Shown here: piece by piece, positions 32,914 to 44,039 of the stretch
Layout of the letters: each line of letters starts with the position of its first letter
How positions within the stretch are numbered: position 1 is the stretch's first letter
Assembly (NCBI RefSeq): GCF_963855985.1
Contig: NC_087106.1
Span: 1,657,001 to 1,721,000, forward strand
Direction: 5' to 3'
Length of the DNA: 64,000 nucleotides
DNA from: Ostrinia nubilalis
Taxonomy: Eukaryota; Arthropoda; Insecta; Lepidoptera; Crambidae
Notes under the pieces: generated by a model
What the model was told of the DNA's origin: nothing
What the model saw: only the letters and a program-made list of their open reading frames with translations
The model's database searches: none
Position numbers and translations under genes: made by a program

Positions 32914-33113
32914 TATGAATGATTACTCCCTTATTTTATTTCTAACCCCTTAATATTACCCCGTATTTGGGTGCATACTTACAAATATTTCGAATTGAAT
33001 AAATGAAGAGCATTCACAATATTTCGCCAATGTATAACAAGCCTTATGGCCTTACTATTTCGTTACTACCGTTTCGTTACGTACATTTTTTTTGAGAAAT
33101 ACTCTCATATTAT

Positions 33114-33260
33114 CAGAGTAAATACAAATGAGTAGGTCATCTTCATAGAAACGCACCGAGCGCGGTTTGTATGTGAGCGCGCCAATATGTATGCGGCGCG
33201 CACGCACACACTGACAAAACTCGGCGCAACACCCCGCTAATCAACGCTTAATGTTTGTCA
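33114..33260 (+). mobile_element. MITE family E, copy 2 (right arm missing, loop inverted)
   Basis: The left arm from CAGAGTAAATACAAATG to the GCACGCACACACTGACAAAA boundary matches copy 1, but the loop sequence runs in the opposite orientation and the right arm is absent. It abuts the right end of element L within ten bases. Confidence 0.75.
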
Positions 33261-33848
33261 ACTAATTTAATAATATTTTTTGTATTGTTTCAGATTTGGT
33301 GAGTCTCTACATGATGCTGAGTGCGTATTACAAAAGAAAGTAAGCCCCTAACATCATTTTTGGCAATGCTTAACAAAATTTGTAGAAAAAAATAAACTTA
33401 TTACCATTTTCTCTCTTATGTACTAAATGGTGCTGATATGAGTGAGTGAGAGAGAGTGAGAGAGAGTGAGAGATAATATTTTCGTAGACCTAGATCATTT
33501 TCATTAGCTAGTTTAGTTTATTTTATATTAAACGAGCTTTCTCATCTTTCCTTACTTGTGTCCGAGTCAAAATTACAGGCATGTTTATAACAAAACTCGC
33601 TAGCATGGGACAAACTTACTCGTGAATGGGAAGGAGGGGAAGCTAAGACATAGCTCATGAGAATAGCCTGAATGATGACGGTGCAATGATTTAACAAGTA
33701 TACACAGATTTTGTCAATAATTTCAATAACCATGATACATGAACCATACAAATATTAACATAGGATCATGTCACAAAATTCGCGATTAGATGTGTCACCA
33801 TGGATGGACACACACGTTGTGATATGACTATCTTGCATAGTAATATAA
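33261..33848. other. No supported gene; GAGA-type microsatellite
   Basis: A GAGTGAGAGAGA-type simple repeat lies at about 33441-33474. An acceptor/donor-like pair brackets about 45 bases near 33296-33342, but nothing supports an exon. Confidence 0.5.
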
Positions 33849-34055
33849 TCTATACTATATTATAAAGCTGAAGAGTTTGTTTGTTTGTTTGAACTACTAG
33901 TCCGATTTGAAAAATACTTTCAGTGTTAGATAGCTCATTTATCGAGGAAGGCTATAGGCTATACAACATTACGCTACGATCAATAGGAGCAGAGCAACAA
34001 TAAAAAATCTTGCGAAAACGGGTTTTCACGCATACGAAGTCGCGGGCACAGCTAG
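33849..34055 (+). mobile_element. Non-autonomous Helitron
   Basis: Begins TCTATACTATATTATAAAGC and ends GTCGCGGGCACAGCTAG followed by T. A related, more decayed copy is at 63677-63876. Confidence 0.8.
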
Positions 34056-34083
34056 TAGGTATTATAAGTTCAGAACATTCGTT

Positions 34084-34299
34084 CGTTCGTTTCAGCCGAA
34101 AGACGTCCACTGCTGGACAAAGGCCTCCCCCAAGGATTTCCACAAAGACCGGTCCTGCGCCGCTCGCATCCAGGCACCTCCCGCGACCCTCACCAGATCG
34201 TCGGTCCACCTAGTGGGAGGCCTGCCACGCTACGTCTTCCGGTTCGTGGTTGCCACTCAAGAACTTTCCTGCCCCAGCGGCCATCAGCTCTACGAATTA
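34084..34299 (-). mobile_element. 5'-truncated RTE-type LINE 3' end with TTCG-type tail
   Basis: Minus-strand RTE C-terminal coding text with substitutions, with CGAA/TTCG repeats at the 3' end. No clear target duplication. Confidence 0.8.
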
Positions 34300-34779
34300 C
34301 GATTTATTGGGTATATTCGCGTAAATTGTTGTTCAAAATAATAAAATTAAGAAAGCTAACAAACATTGAGAAATGTGACTTAATTGATACATTTTCTTCT
34401 ATTGGTTCGTTGTTTTTAGGAAAATAAAGTAATAATAATGATAATTTCATCTAAATTCTACGCCCAAGCTATAAAATCTCAGGTCCGCGAAGACGTTATA
34501 ACCGGAAGGTCCGGTCAGACCGGACGGTTCGGACAGCCCGGACATTGCCGCTGTAAACATCCCGTAAATAACCCAGAGATCCGGAAATTATCATCGGAAT
34601 GCTAGATAGCCTCCTTCACGCCATGGACGTCCATCTAATTTCCATAAAACGTGGACACTAATTTATGATACGGGTTTCTTATACTGAATAGCTATATGGA
34701 AATATCAAATACCTACTTACTAAGCCAAGAAACTTGGCTGTAACATTACCTAAATATTATGGGTGAAAGATTGTTCCTT
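34300..34779. other. No recognised gene
   Basis: Contains a small cluster of GGTCCGG/CCGGAC motifs near 34500-34545. Otherwise AT-rich. Confidence 0.5.
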
Positions 34780-35991
34780 ACGGCCGAATACTGAAACGCC
34801 ATTTAAATATTTGACGGCTTCTCAAATAGTTAAGCAGCTCCTAAACTTACATTTCGCATACTCAAAACAATATCTGAGCAGTTCTCAATTTTTAAGCACC
34901 TCTCAAATTAAGTTGCACTCAAACGCCACTTAAATGAATTTTCGAATACTGAAACGCCATTCAACGCTAAGCATTACTCAAACAACTGTCAAATCGTCTT
35001 GAGCAGCCGTTAAATTTGAGAGTGCTTGCGCGGTATCTTAAATCCTATTCTTATACCTAAATCGACCTAAATAGTGGTAAATAATGTCTGTGTCATCGTT
35101 ATCATTTCTTTCGAGCCTCGAGGAAATACCTAGATCTAATCGCAGGAACGCAATAAGGCTGAACGCTATTGAAAAATATCATTATAATGACATGCAATTC
35201 CGAGCGAGGTTCCGCGTCTCAAAAGAAACGGTGTTGTTTCTGGATTCATAATTTGGAAGCTCTTTGAAACCCCTCACCAAACGCCATACAACCAGTGGAC
35301 CAAATACTTATTATAACCCTACGGTTCTACGCAACGGGAAGTTATGAGCGTGTACTAGGTGATATCTTCCACATCGAACAGCCAACTGTGCATCGTACTA
35401 GTGCACAAAGTAACAACCAAAATAGCTGCTATGAAATCGCTTTACATAAACATGCCTATTTCTGAGGAATATGGGGACATCGCATAGCAGCATTTCCAAG
35501 AGTTGCTGATTTGTCAATTTGATACTCTGTCAACAATGATAAATGTCAATTGTGGTTACGTTTCGGTCCACGATCGCCACTTAATAGATTACAACAATAA
35601 AAAGTTTCACCTTTAAAATTATTTTTTTAATTAAATAAAAATGCAAGCATTAATTATTTTATATAATAAAACGAGAATTATATATAATAGAAACTAAAAA
35701 TAAACTGTTCTATGTTAAGTTGATTGAGTATATTTCCATAAAAGACAATACATAACCAAACGATGCTGCGTGTAATGGATAAAAAACGTAAAGTTATCAT
35801 TTCTGTAAATGAAAACATACTTTTTTTGGTAAATGTTGCCAGTAGGTAAACATTTGAGAGCTGCTTAGCTGATCACGGCTTCAAATCCGTTGAGTGGCGT
35901 TTGAGAATACCATTTAAAATTGAAGGATACTTAAATTTAGGAGCCCGTCAGCTGAGTGACAGATTTGAGTAGTGTTTCAGTATTCGGCCGT
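34780..35991 (+). mobile_element. Internally deleted PIF/Harbinger-type element
   Basis: Left end ACGGCCGAATACTGAAAC and right end reverse complement of about the same 18 bases (ACGGCCGAATACTGAAACA). T-rich flanks (TT/TTT) leave the 3-bp duplication ambiguous. The interior carries a broken transposase frame (35084 on), which supports the PIF/Harbinger assignment. Confidence 0.7.
35084..35515 (+). pseudogene. Broken Harbinger-like transposase
   Basis: An ATG at 35084 opens 55 codons, including MQFRARFRVSKETVLFL (compare the FR.RFR.SK..V..L block of Harbinger transposases), ended by TAA at 35249. Homology continues past the stop, with breaks, through KPLTKRHTTSGPN and, in another frame, IAAFPRVADL near 35486-35515, the block that precedes the first catalytic Asp in this family. 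The DDE catalytic region beyond is deleted. Non-functional. Confidence 0.6.
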
Positions 35992-36072
35992 TTTACTCTT
36001 TTTAATTCTGCCCATATAATTCTCGTTTCATCTTCCTAAATGACGCCTCATGACCATAATAAAATTTCAACC

Positions 36073-36199
36073 ACTAACGTCCACTGCTGGACAAAGGCCT
36101 CCCCCAATAATTTCCAAGGACCGGTTGGTAGCGATCTGCATCTAGCGTGTTCCTAGAATTTTTCTGCCACGACGGTCTTCAGTTCTACAAGCTATGTAT
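36073..36199 (-). mobile_element. Decayed RTE-type 3' end
   Basis: CGTCCACTGCTGGACAAAGG and the following CCTCCCCCAA mark the family's 3' coding end. The remainder is substituted and has lost blocks. No target duplication seen. Confidence 0.75.
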
Positions 36200-36603
36200 G
36201 TGTGTCAAAAAAATTGCTAATACTAAAAGTAAACTGACTAAAATACAATATTATGTAGTCATAAATTAGTTTTTTTTTTCAAACTATTCAAATAATAAGT
36301 ACTTTATCGCTTTAACTGAGCTTCCAAAGCTCTAACATACTTAACAAATACTCGTTCAAAGACCGTTTTATCGATACCAGCACTCCTTATTCCCGTTTAA
36401 TATCGGATCCAATAACGGATCTGCACTATGGCTGAGTGATAGAGGGAACGACAATTTATGAATAAAATATCAAGTGCCATTGTCGTGGCAAATCTTATCT
36501 AGGACGAGATACGGCAGACATATTGCTTGGATTGGGCCTGCGCAAACAAAAATGCTCGTGTTGTGTACAAAATTAGCGACCGGGATTTTCAGTACCTATG
36601 TAC

Positions 36604-36817
36604 TAAAGCTCGATCCGTGAGCACGTAGAATTTTTTCCAATGACCCCTAGCTACCCATCCTTATCGCCCGCGCGTGATTATATTGCTGTCGCGACTGTGC
36701 GACTGGCACCCGCAGTGAGTGTGCGAGCGCGATAGCAACATAATTAGGCGCGAGCGATAAGGATGGGTAGCGTGGGGTCATTGGACAAAATTCTACGTGC
36801 TCACGGACCAGACTATA
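36604..36817. mobile_element. Foldback MITE M
   Basis: Arms around TCCGTGAGCACGTAGAATTT and CCAATGACCCC continue through CTACCCATCCTTATCGC and pair over about 75 bases with the right half. The loop is near 36690-36720. Single copy in the window. Confidence 0.8.
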
Positions 36818-36973
36818 GCTTTGCGCGTATCTTTTCTTAAAGGTTATTAAACCTTTGTCACCTGTCGTCCGCTTTGCAATGGAGGGAAGTCGAACTTTAA
36901 CTTCGAACTCCTCCTATGTTCTTCTGATTAATTTCGTTGCGGGTTCTATGACAGTTTAACTTTCCTCCGGGAG

Positions 36974-37080
36974 AAACTTGACCTTCACTGGTTGGGTTTT
37001 ATTGGCGGTCAAGCTGTAGATCCTGGCTACACAGGAGTTGCAGCGGTGGGAACGATAGGTGGGAATAGTAGTATTTGCAC
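36974..37080 (+). repeat. Repeat family B, copy 3
   Basis: Open frame reading LGFIGGQAVDPGYTGVAAVG and on. It matches the minus strand at 1021-1122 in both nucleotide and protein sequence. Family not recognised. Confidence 0.6.
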
Positions 37081-37734
37081 GAGACTTCGCGAGCGTGGCT
37101 TTCAGTATGCTACTAGCTCGTTTCAGCCAAAACACGTCCACTAGATTAGTTCAAACAACTACTTTCTTATCTTACACAACACTTTTTTCATGTTAACCCA
37201 AGTTTGTAATAAGTAAAAATTAAATAGTCACGATATTAAATTTTTCAGTGCAGGCGGTTTCAACATAAATACCTACTTATCACACATTTTTTTCTAATAA
37301 TATCATAATACTCGTAGGGTATATAAAAACCCACTCTTTTTTGCCGGTTTTCATTTAAATATTTTAATATGAAGTTGTTAAAAATTTATGAGTGGATGAA
37401 AAATAGCTTTTTACTTTATTATTTTTTACGTTGTGTGTGATGTTTCATTAAATTATGGATAACTTTAAAATGCCAAAGCATCTTTATAACTTTATTACCT
37501 TTAACATTTAGTATCTTAGTATAACGTTTCAGACTAGTATTCCTGAATTAATAATGAACGTAACCGGCAGAGTGAAGAAGAGATAACTTGTAACTCAGAC
37601 TAGAGTTTGAATCCCAGAGGGTGCTGCTATGAGTCCCAGTCAAAAGATTGTGTTTTTCTTCCTATCAATGTAGGTACTTAGATTTTGTAAATTGGAAAAA
37701 AGGCTGAATACCTTAAACCTATTACTGTTTTTTC
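37081..37734. other. No recognised gene
   Basis: AT-rich. A B-box-like AGTTTGAATCCC near 37604 may belong to a decayed SINE, but no A box or tail supports it. Confidence 0.5.
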
Positions 37735-37858
37735 AATGGCCCGACGACCTCATATAGGTAACAGGAAGGCGCTGGATGCAGACCGCTAGCAACTATCATT
37801 GAGGGAGGCCATGTTTAGCAGTGGACGCTTTATGGCTGAAATGATGATGATGATGATT
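37735..37858 (+). mobile_element. RTE-type 3' end (variant family), decayed, with ATG-repeat tail
   Basis: Shares GACGACCTCATA.AGGTAACAGG...GCGCTGGATGCAGACCGCTA with the variant family at 28699 and ends in GATGATGATGATGAT. Confidence 0.75.
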
Positions 37859-38275
37859 TCCAATAACTGCATGTGTCATTAGTATAGTGGGTTTATCACA
37901 AAAAAACCTCGCTAAACTCTTGATTGCCATTAAATAAGAAAGTAACCTTAAAATGTCAGCAATATTGTAATGCTGATACAAATATATTTGAAACAAACCG
38001 ACCAAAACTGTCAGGTCTGCGGGCATATAATGGAATTACGTCCAGAAAGTTATGTTATGTTAATGTAATCTAGGCAAGTTCGGTTTATGGAGGGACCGCC
38101 ATCAGGAGGGCTTGGAACGAGCGGGTTTTTTCTAAAACATACGCCAGTTTGTGAGTTTTGTGACCCATTTTGGGGTATTACTTAATTATGTGATATTATT
38201 TAATCTTTATTGCACGTAAAATGTGCAAATGCCAGGGTATTTTTATTAATTAATGTAATACAGAGTAATGGTTTT

Positions 38276-38420
38276 ACGCTGGTATTCCCAAACATTACTA
38301 TGAGGTCTAACAGTGCGCGTAGACACACAGGGTCACACACGAACCAATCACAGAGCTCTTAACGCTGTGAGTTCGATTTGCTGCTTCACTTAAGCAAGCA
38401 TCGTTTGTGAATAAGAGTGT
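38276..38420 (+). mobile_element. MITE family A, copy 6 (oldest-looking)
   Basis: Terminal repeats carry several substitutions (ACGCTGGTATTCCCAAAC at left, AATAAGAGTGT at right). The interior matches. Confidence 0.8.
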
Positions 38421-38644
38421 TAGCTTTGTTAGCGCATCAAGGTAAACAACGTGGCCTCTTGTCTCGTTGTAATACGATCTATTTTGGATCAAAAATGTAT
38501 ATACATATAGTCTGATGTACTTTCGACTGTATGTATACTACTCGCGTCTCGCACTCTTTCTATAAAATTGATGTAAAAGTCAACTAAGGGATAAATATGC
38601 GAACATCATTTTTCTTCAAGCCGCCTGGCCAGCATGGGTATAGT

Positions 38645-38693
38645 GTAATTTGATTTTTTACAACTTAAGCCAAGTTGTAAAAAATCAAATTAC
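38645..38693. repeat. Perfect 22-bp-stem hairpin
   Basis: Bases 38645-38666 are exactly complementary to 38672-38693, with the 5-base loop AAGCC. It is isolated from other repeats. A transcript would form a stable hairpin near pre-miRNA stem size, but the loop is small and there are no flanking stems. Confidence 0.75.
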
Positions 38694-40526
38694 CTACACA
38701 TCAAATTTAAAAAGCTAATTCTGTTTTCAAGCTGAAAATAAGTTTTCAGTTTGATAAATTTTAATGTTCCTTAGAATTATTTATTCACTACTAGTACTAC
38801 CCAATGTTGAACTTAACCTTTAAAATATGTTTGTACTACATTCGGCTCCTTTTGTATAAATATTCAATGACAACATCAAATTATTATCAAAAGTATGTAT
38901 ACCTATGAAGTGCTAAAAAATACAACACAATAAAAAAGCGGTTTCAAATCCTTGTTTTTTCCCGCATGTAGCGGTGTTTTATGAACTCTGACAATAACAG
39001 CAAAAAAGCCAGCAGCAAGGACTTTTCTATGGAATACATTTCAGCTTTTTCGCGACAAACCTATTTTGGGGACGTTCATAAAAAGGATTGGTGTCATGCC
39101 AACATTGCTGCAGTTTAAAGTTTGGTTTTAGGTATGAAATGGCCGGATACGTGACATGGGGCTAGTTTTGGTTTCAAATGGCAACACTGATGGCTAGTTG
39201 TATTGGTTTTTTGTGTTTGATACTGTATGTCGAGTTCAGGATGAAGTAAGGTAGTGTTTTATTTATAGGTAATATTGGTTCGCAGACCTTGTACCCTGAC
39301 AGTATTTTGCTCTGAAATCAATAATTATAACTTAGATAATTATCCAATATTAATAATAGTAACTTAATTCGAAGACAGATGCTACTAGTTAGGATTCACG
39401 ATTTTGCCCAGCTTTGTTTAAAGAGCTGGTTCATAGGTTACAAGTTAAACGATAGCACAAAATGATAAATTTATAATATTAAGAATGTGATATTTACCAA
39501 TGTTTTAGCACACCCACAATAACATCTACACATATTAATCAATACGTCAACATAAGGAAATGAGGACGATATTTTAGCTAATAACATTCTGACCCTCATA
39601 ATAAATAGTTATTCACCAAATACCGGAAAAGGTAGAGATTTTTCATAACATTTTGTACGTTGGTTGGATAGACATACATTCCATCTTTCCCGAACATTCG
39701 TTTGATTTGTAAAAGAATATAATAAAACAAAAATTAAATCGGTCATATTTTTGACAAGCATAAGTATCAGTTTAAATCACGTATCATCTAAATTGTTATA
39801 CCAAGTTTCCGAAATGGTATAAAGCTCTTATAATCTGATACCTTTCTGTCTTCGAAGCACAATACTACTTACTTTGGGATACCACTCTATTACTGACCAT
39901 CTGATTTTGCACGAAATATACATAATTTATAGTGCACCAAGCTTAAGCATTATCTCGCTTAAATCAATACTCCTCAAGAGATAGTAATATACATATATCT
40001 TCATTGACTAGTGACCCGCCCCTGCTTCGCTCAGGTACTTATGGACAGACAGACAGGAACGCGACTTTGTTTTATAATAAGTAGTGATTTAAAAATGCTG
40101 TAGTAATAAAAATCCATAATACCAATTTCTGACTCTCTCACTCTAACTTAAAAAGCACAAAATACCACTTTATTCCAAGCAACATGATATTAAAATGGCG
40201 TCCGACAAGTGAAAATATTTTCGCCCAGCGTTATAGATGGCGCTAGTTCACCAAAAGTTGAGGCGGCCAAGTTAAAAGGTGAGTATAAATGGTGGCTGAC
40301 ATTTTTGTGAATAATGTTTAATTTTAGCGGTGAATTTCGGCGCACACAATGGAGTTTTATACAGCGGTGTCTTAGTAATGACATTTTAAATCTATTTTAT
40401 TAACAACAACAATACAACGCCATAACAATGTTAACAGCATTGTGGACCATTTTCGGTGTGGATAAAAACCCGCCCAGTAATGAAAGTGAATTAGCAGTTA
40501 ACTCGCGTTACATTTTTGACACCTTA
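38694..40526. other. No supported gene
   Basis: AT-rich. A fragment near 40010-40035 resembles the CTAG end of the minus-strand Helitron family at 24122. A frame from ATG 40428 runs into MITE N and is not supported as a gene. Confidence 0.5.
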
Positions 40527-40781
40527 ACCGTATACAGAAAGAAAGCTGGAAACTTTAAGCGCTTACCAGCGCTTGTGAGCGCAGGAAAATATATGAACGC
40601 GCGCCGACAAGCACTGAACGGCGCCGACAAGTTTCAACACGCGCTGGTCAGCGCTGGACGCTGCCATATAAAATGCTATTCAACTTGCTTCCTTTGTGAA
40701 CGAACGGACCAGCGCTGACAAGGCCTGGTAAGCTGGTAAGCGCTTATAAGTTTCCAGCTTTTCTTCTTTCTGTATACGGCC
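40527..40781. mobile_element. Inverted-repeat MITE N with TTA duplication
   Basis: CCGTATACAGAAAGAA at the left and its inverted partner at the right, followed by GCTGGAAACTT and AAGCGCTTA blocks in both arms. Flanked by TTA (40524-40526 and 40782-40784), as PIF/Harbinger elements produce. The interior repeats GCGCTGG/AGCGC motifs and so forms many competing stems. Confidence 0.8.
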
Positions 40782-41437
40782 TTACTGATGTAAATTTTTC
40801 AAACTCATAACAATTTGACAAGTATAAAAATTATTTCAGTCATCGCGAATATTGTAGGTATGACATGTGATTTGCTCACTTTAATATGTAATAAGAACTT
40901 TTCTGGCCAGCGAGGGAAGATCATATCGTCCACGTTTTGGTCATCTGGCAATGAGAGACGTTAATTAATTTTAAGGCGATTAGAGTCCTCAATCCGCGCC
41001 AAATGGGCATTTTGTAAAGCCTACTCCTCTTTTACTGCTGGACAGAAATAGTTGAAAAAAATATATGTTATACAACAGTTCAAGGACTACATTTGTGACG
41101 TTTGAATTTTCGCTACGTCTCTTTGTTTCGGATTAAAAAAATAAATACGGGACATCGATTTTTTACTTAAATTCCCTACTCCTCCAAAACGGCTATGTTA
41201 ATTTAAAAGATTTTTGCACGAATAGATTAGGAATTCTTTAGTCTTTAAATGACACGTTGCGTTTTTCAATCGAACATTACTTTCATTCATAAATTTTACT
41301 TTTGATAAATTCCGAACGTTTTGCTGTTGAGGGGGCCTTCGCGGGGTGCGGGCGGCAGTCGGCCGCTGGCCTTCAGACGGGGAGGTTGTGTCACTCGCTG
41401 CAAACTGACATTAGCGATCAAAATGAATTTTTTCTTT

Positions 41438-41565
41438 GGCTGAGTTGCACCACCTGACGTGACCTAACTTTGACCGTAGCTTTGGCGATAACCGGTGTTT
41501 TTTGTATGGAGTTAGACAGACTTTTGACGCTTGTCAAAGTTGAAGTAAGATGGTGCAACCCAGCT
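41438..41565. mobile_element. MITE family F, copy 3
   Basis: GGCTGAGTTGCACCACC at the left and GGTGCAACCCAGC at the right, with a 10-base internal duplication near ACGTGACCTAAC. Nested in element O. Confidence 0.8.
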
Positions 41566-41917
41566 TTTGTTCCACAATAGATTTTATGTCAGAATTGTTC
41601 ATAGAGTACGTGCAGTCAGATGATACAATTGAATTATGACGCGCTCAGACGCTATTTTCTACCTGAATAGAATCTATTAGTGTAAAAAAACTATAATTGA
41701 CTCCAAAACAACTGCACTAGATAAATACAAGTAGAAAAATTATTACGTTATTTTTATTTACTAGGCCTTTGCGATCAGTATCCAAATTAGGAGCTTGTCA
41801 GAATCTGTAACTTAATCGATTTACGTGTACAAACAATTTATATTTTTCATACTTATATTAGAATTAGATTTTCAATATGTTTCTTCGCCAAAATACCACA
41901 ATTAAAAATAACACCTG

Positions 41918-42014
41918 TAACGCCCCAGGGTCTGCGGGTGTCTATGGGCGACGGTAATCATTTACCAACAGGTGATCCGTTTGCTCGTTTGCCTCCTGTC
42001 ACATTAAAAAAAAT
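41918..42014 (+). mobile_element. Retroelement 3' end with A-rich tail
   Basis: GGTGATCCGTTTGCTCGTTTG with CCTCCTGTCACATTAAAAAAAA is a 3' end often seen in lepidopteran genomes just before poly(A). Only about 100 bases remain. Clade not assigned. Confidence 0.55.
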
Positions 42015-43233
42015 TAAGATAAAGTGGTATTGAATTGTTCTATGGAGCTTATTAAAAAATTTGGATACTGATTACAAAATTAGCCATTTTCGGAGTCGGT
42101 GGCAGCCTACCTTTTGGTGAAAACTGAAATCCTCTTATAAGGTGATGAATTTTAGGAGCATGTCATGAAACCAAAATTATTAGCATACAAGAGCTTGTTT
42201 TAAAAAAAATCTTTTTATTTATGATGGGGAATTTACTGCGGCGTAGTAGCAGAGATTTTCCGTTTGTAGATCGTAATAATTTCGAAGAATAGGGATGTTT
42301 CGTGGATAAAGCAAGAAAGTAGCAAGAGTTTGAATTAGTCCGTCGGTGAACTTACCAAAAAAAAACTCTAAATGTATTTTTCACTTTTTTAAACTTATGA
42401 AATTTTTTATAATTATATATAATTGATATAGAGATGAAGCGCACCAAAGTTCAGAAGATGAGGCACATGACGTCAAGGCATGCTTAAAAATGTGGCGATT
42501 TGTGTCGTCACGCGGAATTTCTTCGCATCATATCTTCGTAATTACTTGTTTAATTGACAAATAAAAATATCCTGTGTCCAATATTTTTTGATAATGTAAA
42601 ATTGACGGACCAAAAGTCTTTTTTTAAGAAACTAGCCTATTCCTATGGCCACATTCCAGCTCCATCATCAGACCCTGCAGTTTACCTTAGAGAATTGAAG
42701 ACTCATGATTTTCAAAGTAGCGTACTTACATAACATTAGGTACTTGCTTATACAGGGTGTCCCAAAAACAATGGATAACCCTTCAACCATCGATAGGCCT
42801 CGCCATGGTCTCCCTAACGTCCAATTTTGACCCCAGTAAAAATATCACCGTTTTCAAGATTTTTAAGTTTTTGTGCATTTTTAGAAAATTGTAATGAAAT
42901 TATTTAGGTATAATAATAAATAAATAACAAATCAAACGAGCCTAAACTCGATGGAATCGTTTAATCCCGGAGTTGCTATGGGGCCACTGGCATTCCAGCT
43001 CTACCATCAGATCAGCTCCATGTCATCACAATATTGCATTGTCACCCGAATTAAGTACATGTATATCCGAAATTTTAACTCAATCAATTGATGAAGGATT
43101 TCTAATAAAAAGACAAATACATTGTCAGTTTATTCTTCATAAGTGACACAGAGAGAATGACAATAGACAAAAGCAGAAACATTTGCTTTTTTAGGCCATA
43201 GACAATACTAGGTACTAATGCGTTCCAATAGGG

Positions 43234-43533
43234 ATGATGACTGGGTAATGAAATCGAAATTCTATTTAGTCCGTCAGACAGATAATTAGAAAATATTAGA
43301 CTCATATTTTTTAATTTTTTCCATAATCGAATAATTACAGTATTATATTGAGTTGAAATGTCGCGTGATGTCACATTTGAGTAAAAATTCTACTCAAGCG
43401 TGGCGTATCGCGCCATTTCAACTCGATGTACCATTGTTATTATTTAATTATGAAAGAAAATAAAAAATATGAGTCTAATATTTTCCAATTATCTGTCTGA
43501 CGGACAAATAATTGAAATTTTGTCATCTAGCCT
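43234..43533 (-). mobile_element. Palindromic element I, copy 2
   Basis: Reverse complement of 15125-15422 with scattered substitutions. Nested in element O. Confidence 0.75.
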
Positions 43534-44039
43534 AGTTGTCGTCAGGAAGTTGGTCTAACTAATTCAGCTTGCAAGATTCCACCCGAACAAACATTTATGT
43601 AATTACCTACATACATCATAAATTGCAAGCTAAATAAAAGCTTGTAATAAAGTCGGGTTTGTTCAAATTTCGAGAACGACTGAACCGACAAAAGCATTAG
43701 AAAATTTACGAAAAATAAAATAAAAGTTTGTCCCGTACAAAATGTTCATGGATTTTTTTATTTTTTTTAAATACCTTTACGCCTGAGTTAAATGACACCG
43801 ACATCAAGGTTCATCAATTTAAGTTTAAAATAATAGGCAGTAATGTATGAAGAAAGAGCTTCTATTCTGTATCTACCTATGCCCGTGTATTTTTGATCGG
43901 TGTCAAATCGGAGTTTTTGGTGCGGGGTACGCGGGTGTTGCTCGCGGCGTGAAGGTCAAACGCCCAAGGTCATTGAGGACTCTAATCGCCTTAAACTTTC
44001 GCGTTGCAATATTTAAACAGGTTTTAACGCGATACGCGG

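Larger units (their letters stand above)
31821..33104. mobile_element. TCAT-flanked element L carrying a spliced-looking mini-gene
   Basis: Terminal repeats GAGTATTTCTCAAAAAAAAT (left) and its inverted partner ending GAAATACTC (right), about 24 bp. It is flanked by the 4-bp duplication TCAT (31817-31820 and 33105-33108). Four-base duplications occur in Ginger, Sola and CMC-type elements, so the superfamily is open. Inside, a plausible 5' leader exon, a 360-base intron (32456-32815) and a short frame (32818-32913) are arranged like a small gene. Subterminal CGTTACG motifs are repeated at both sides. Confidence 0.7.
40975..43990. mobile_element. TTAA-flanked 3.0-kb element O
   Basis: The 19-bp perfect terminal repeat GGCGATTAGAGTCCTCAAT begins at 40975 and its reverse complement ends at 43990, each bordered by TTAA. 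TTAA duplication suggests piggyBac-type mobilisation, although the ends do not start with CCC. No transposase frame. It contains MITE F copy 3, a retroelement tail (41918-42014), a mariner-type CAGGGTGTCCCAAAA start near 42752 and palindromic element I copy 2. Confidence 0.7.

Noticed and set aside
33293..33342. Mini-exon between TTTCAG and GTAAGC
   Set aside because: Splice-like signals are frequent by chance and there is no partner exon or conserved frame.
40428..40718. 96-codon frame beginning at an ATG with promoter-like upstream DNA
   Set aside because: Two thirds of it is MITE N. Removing the MITE and one TTA leaves a stop within a few codons, so an exon is not supported.
42752..42900. 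Mariner-type MITE starting CAGGGTGTCCCAAAA
   Set aside because: Only the left end was recognised. No right end or TA partner was found, so it is mentioned only inside element O.
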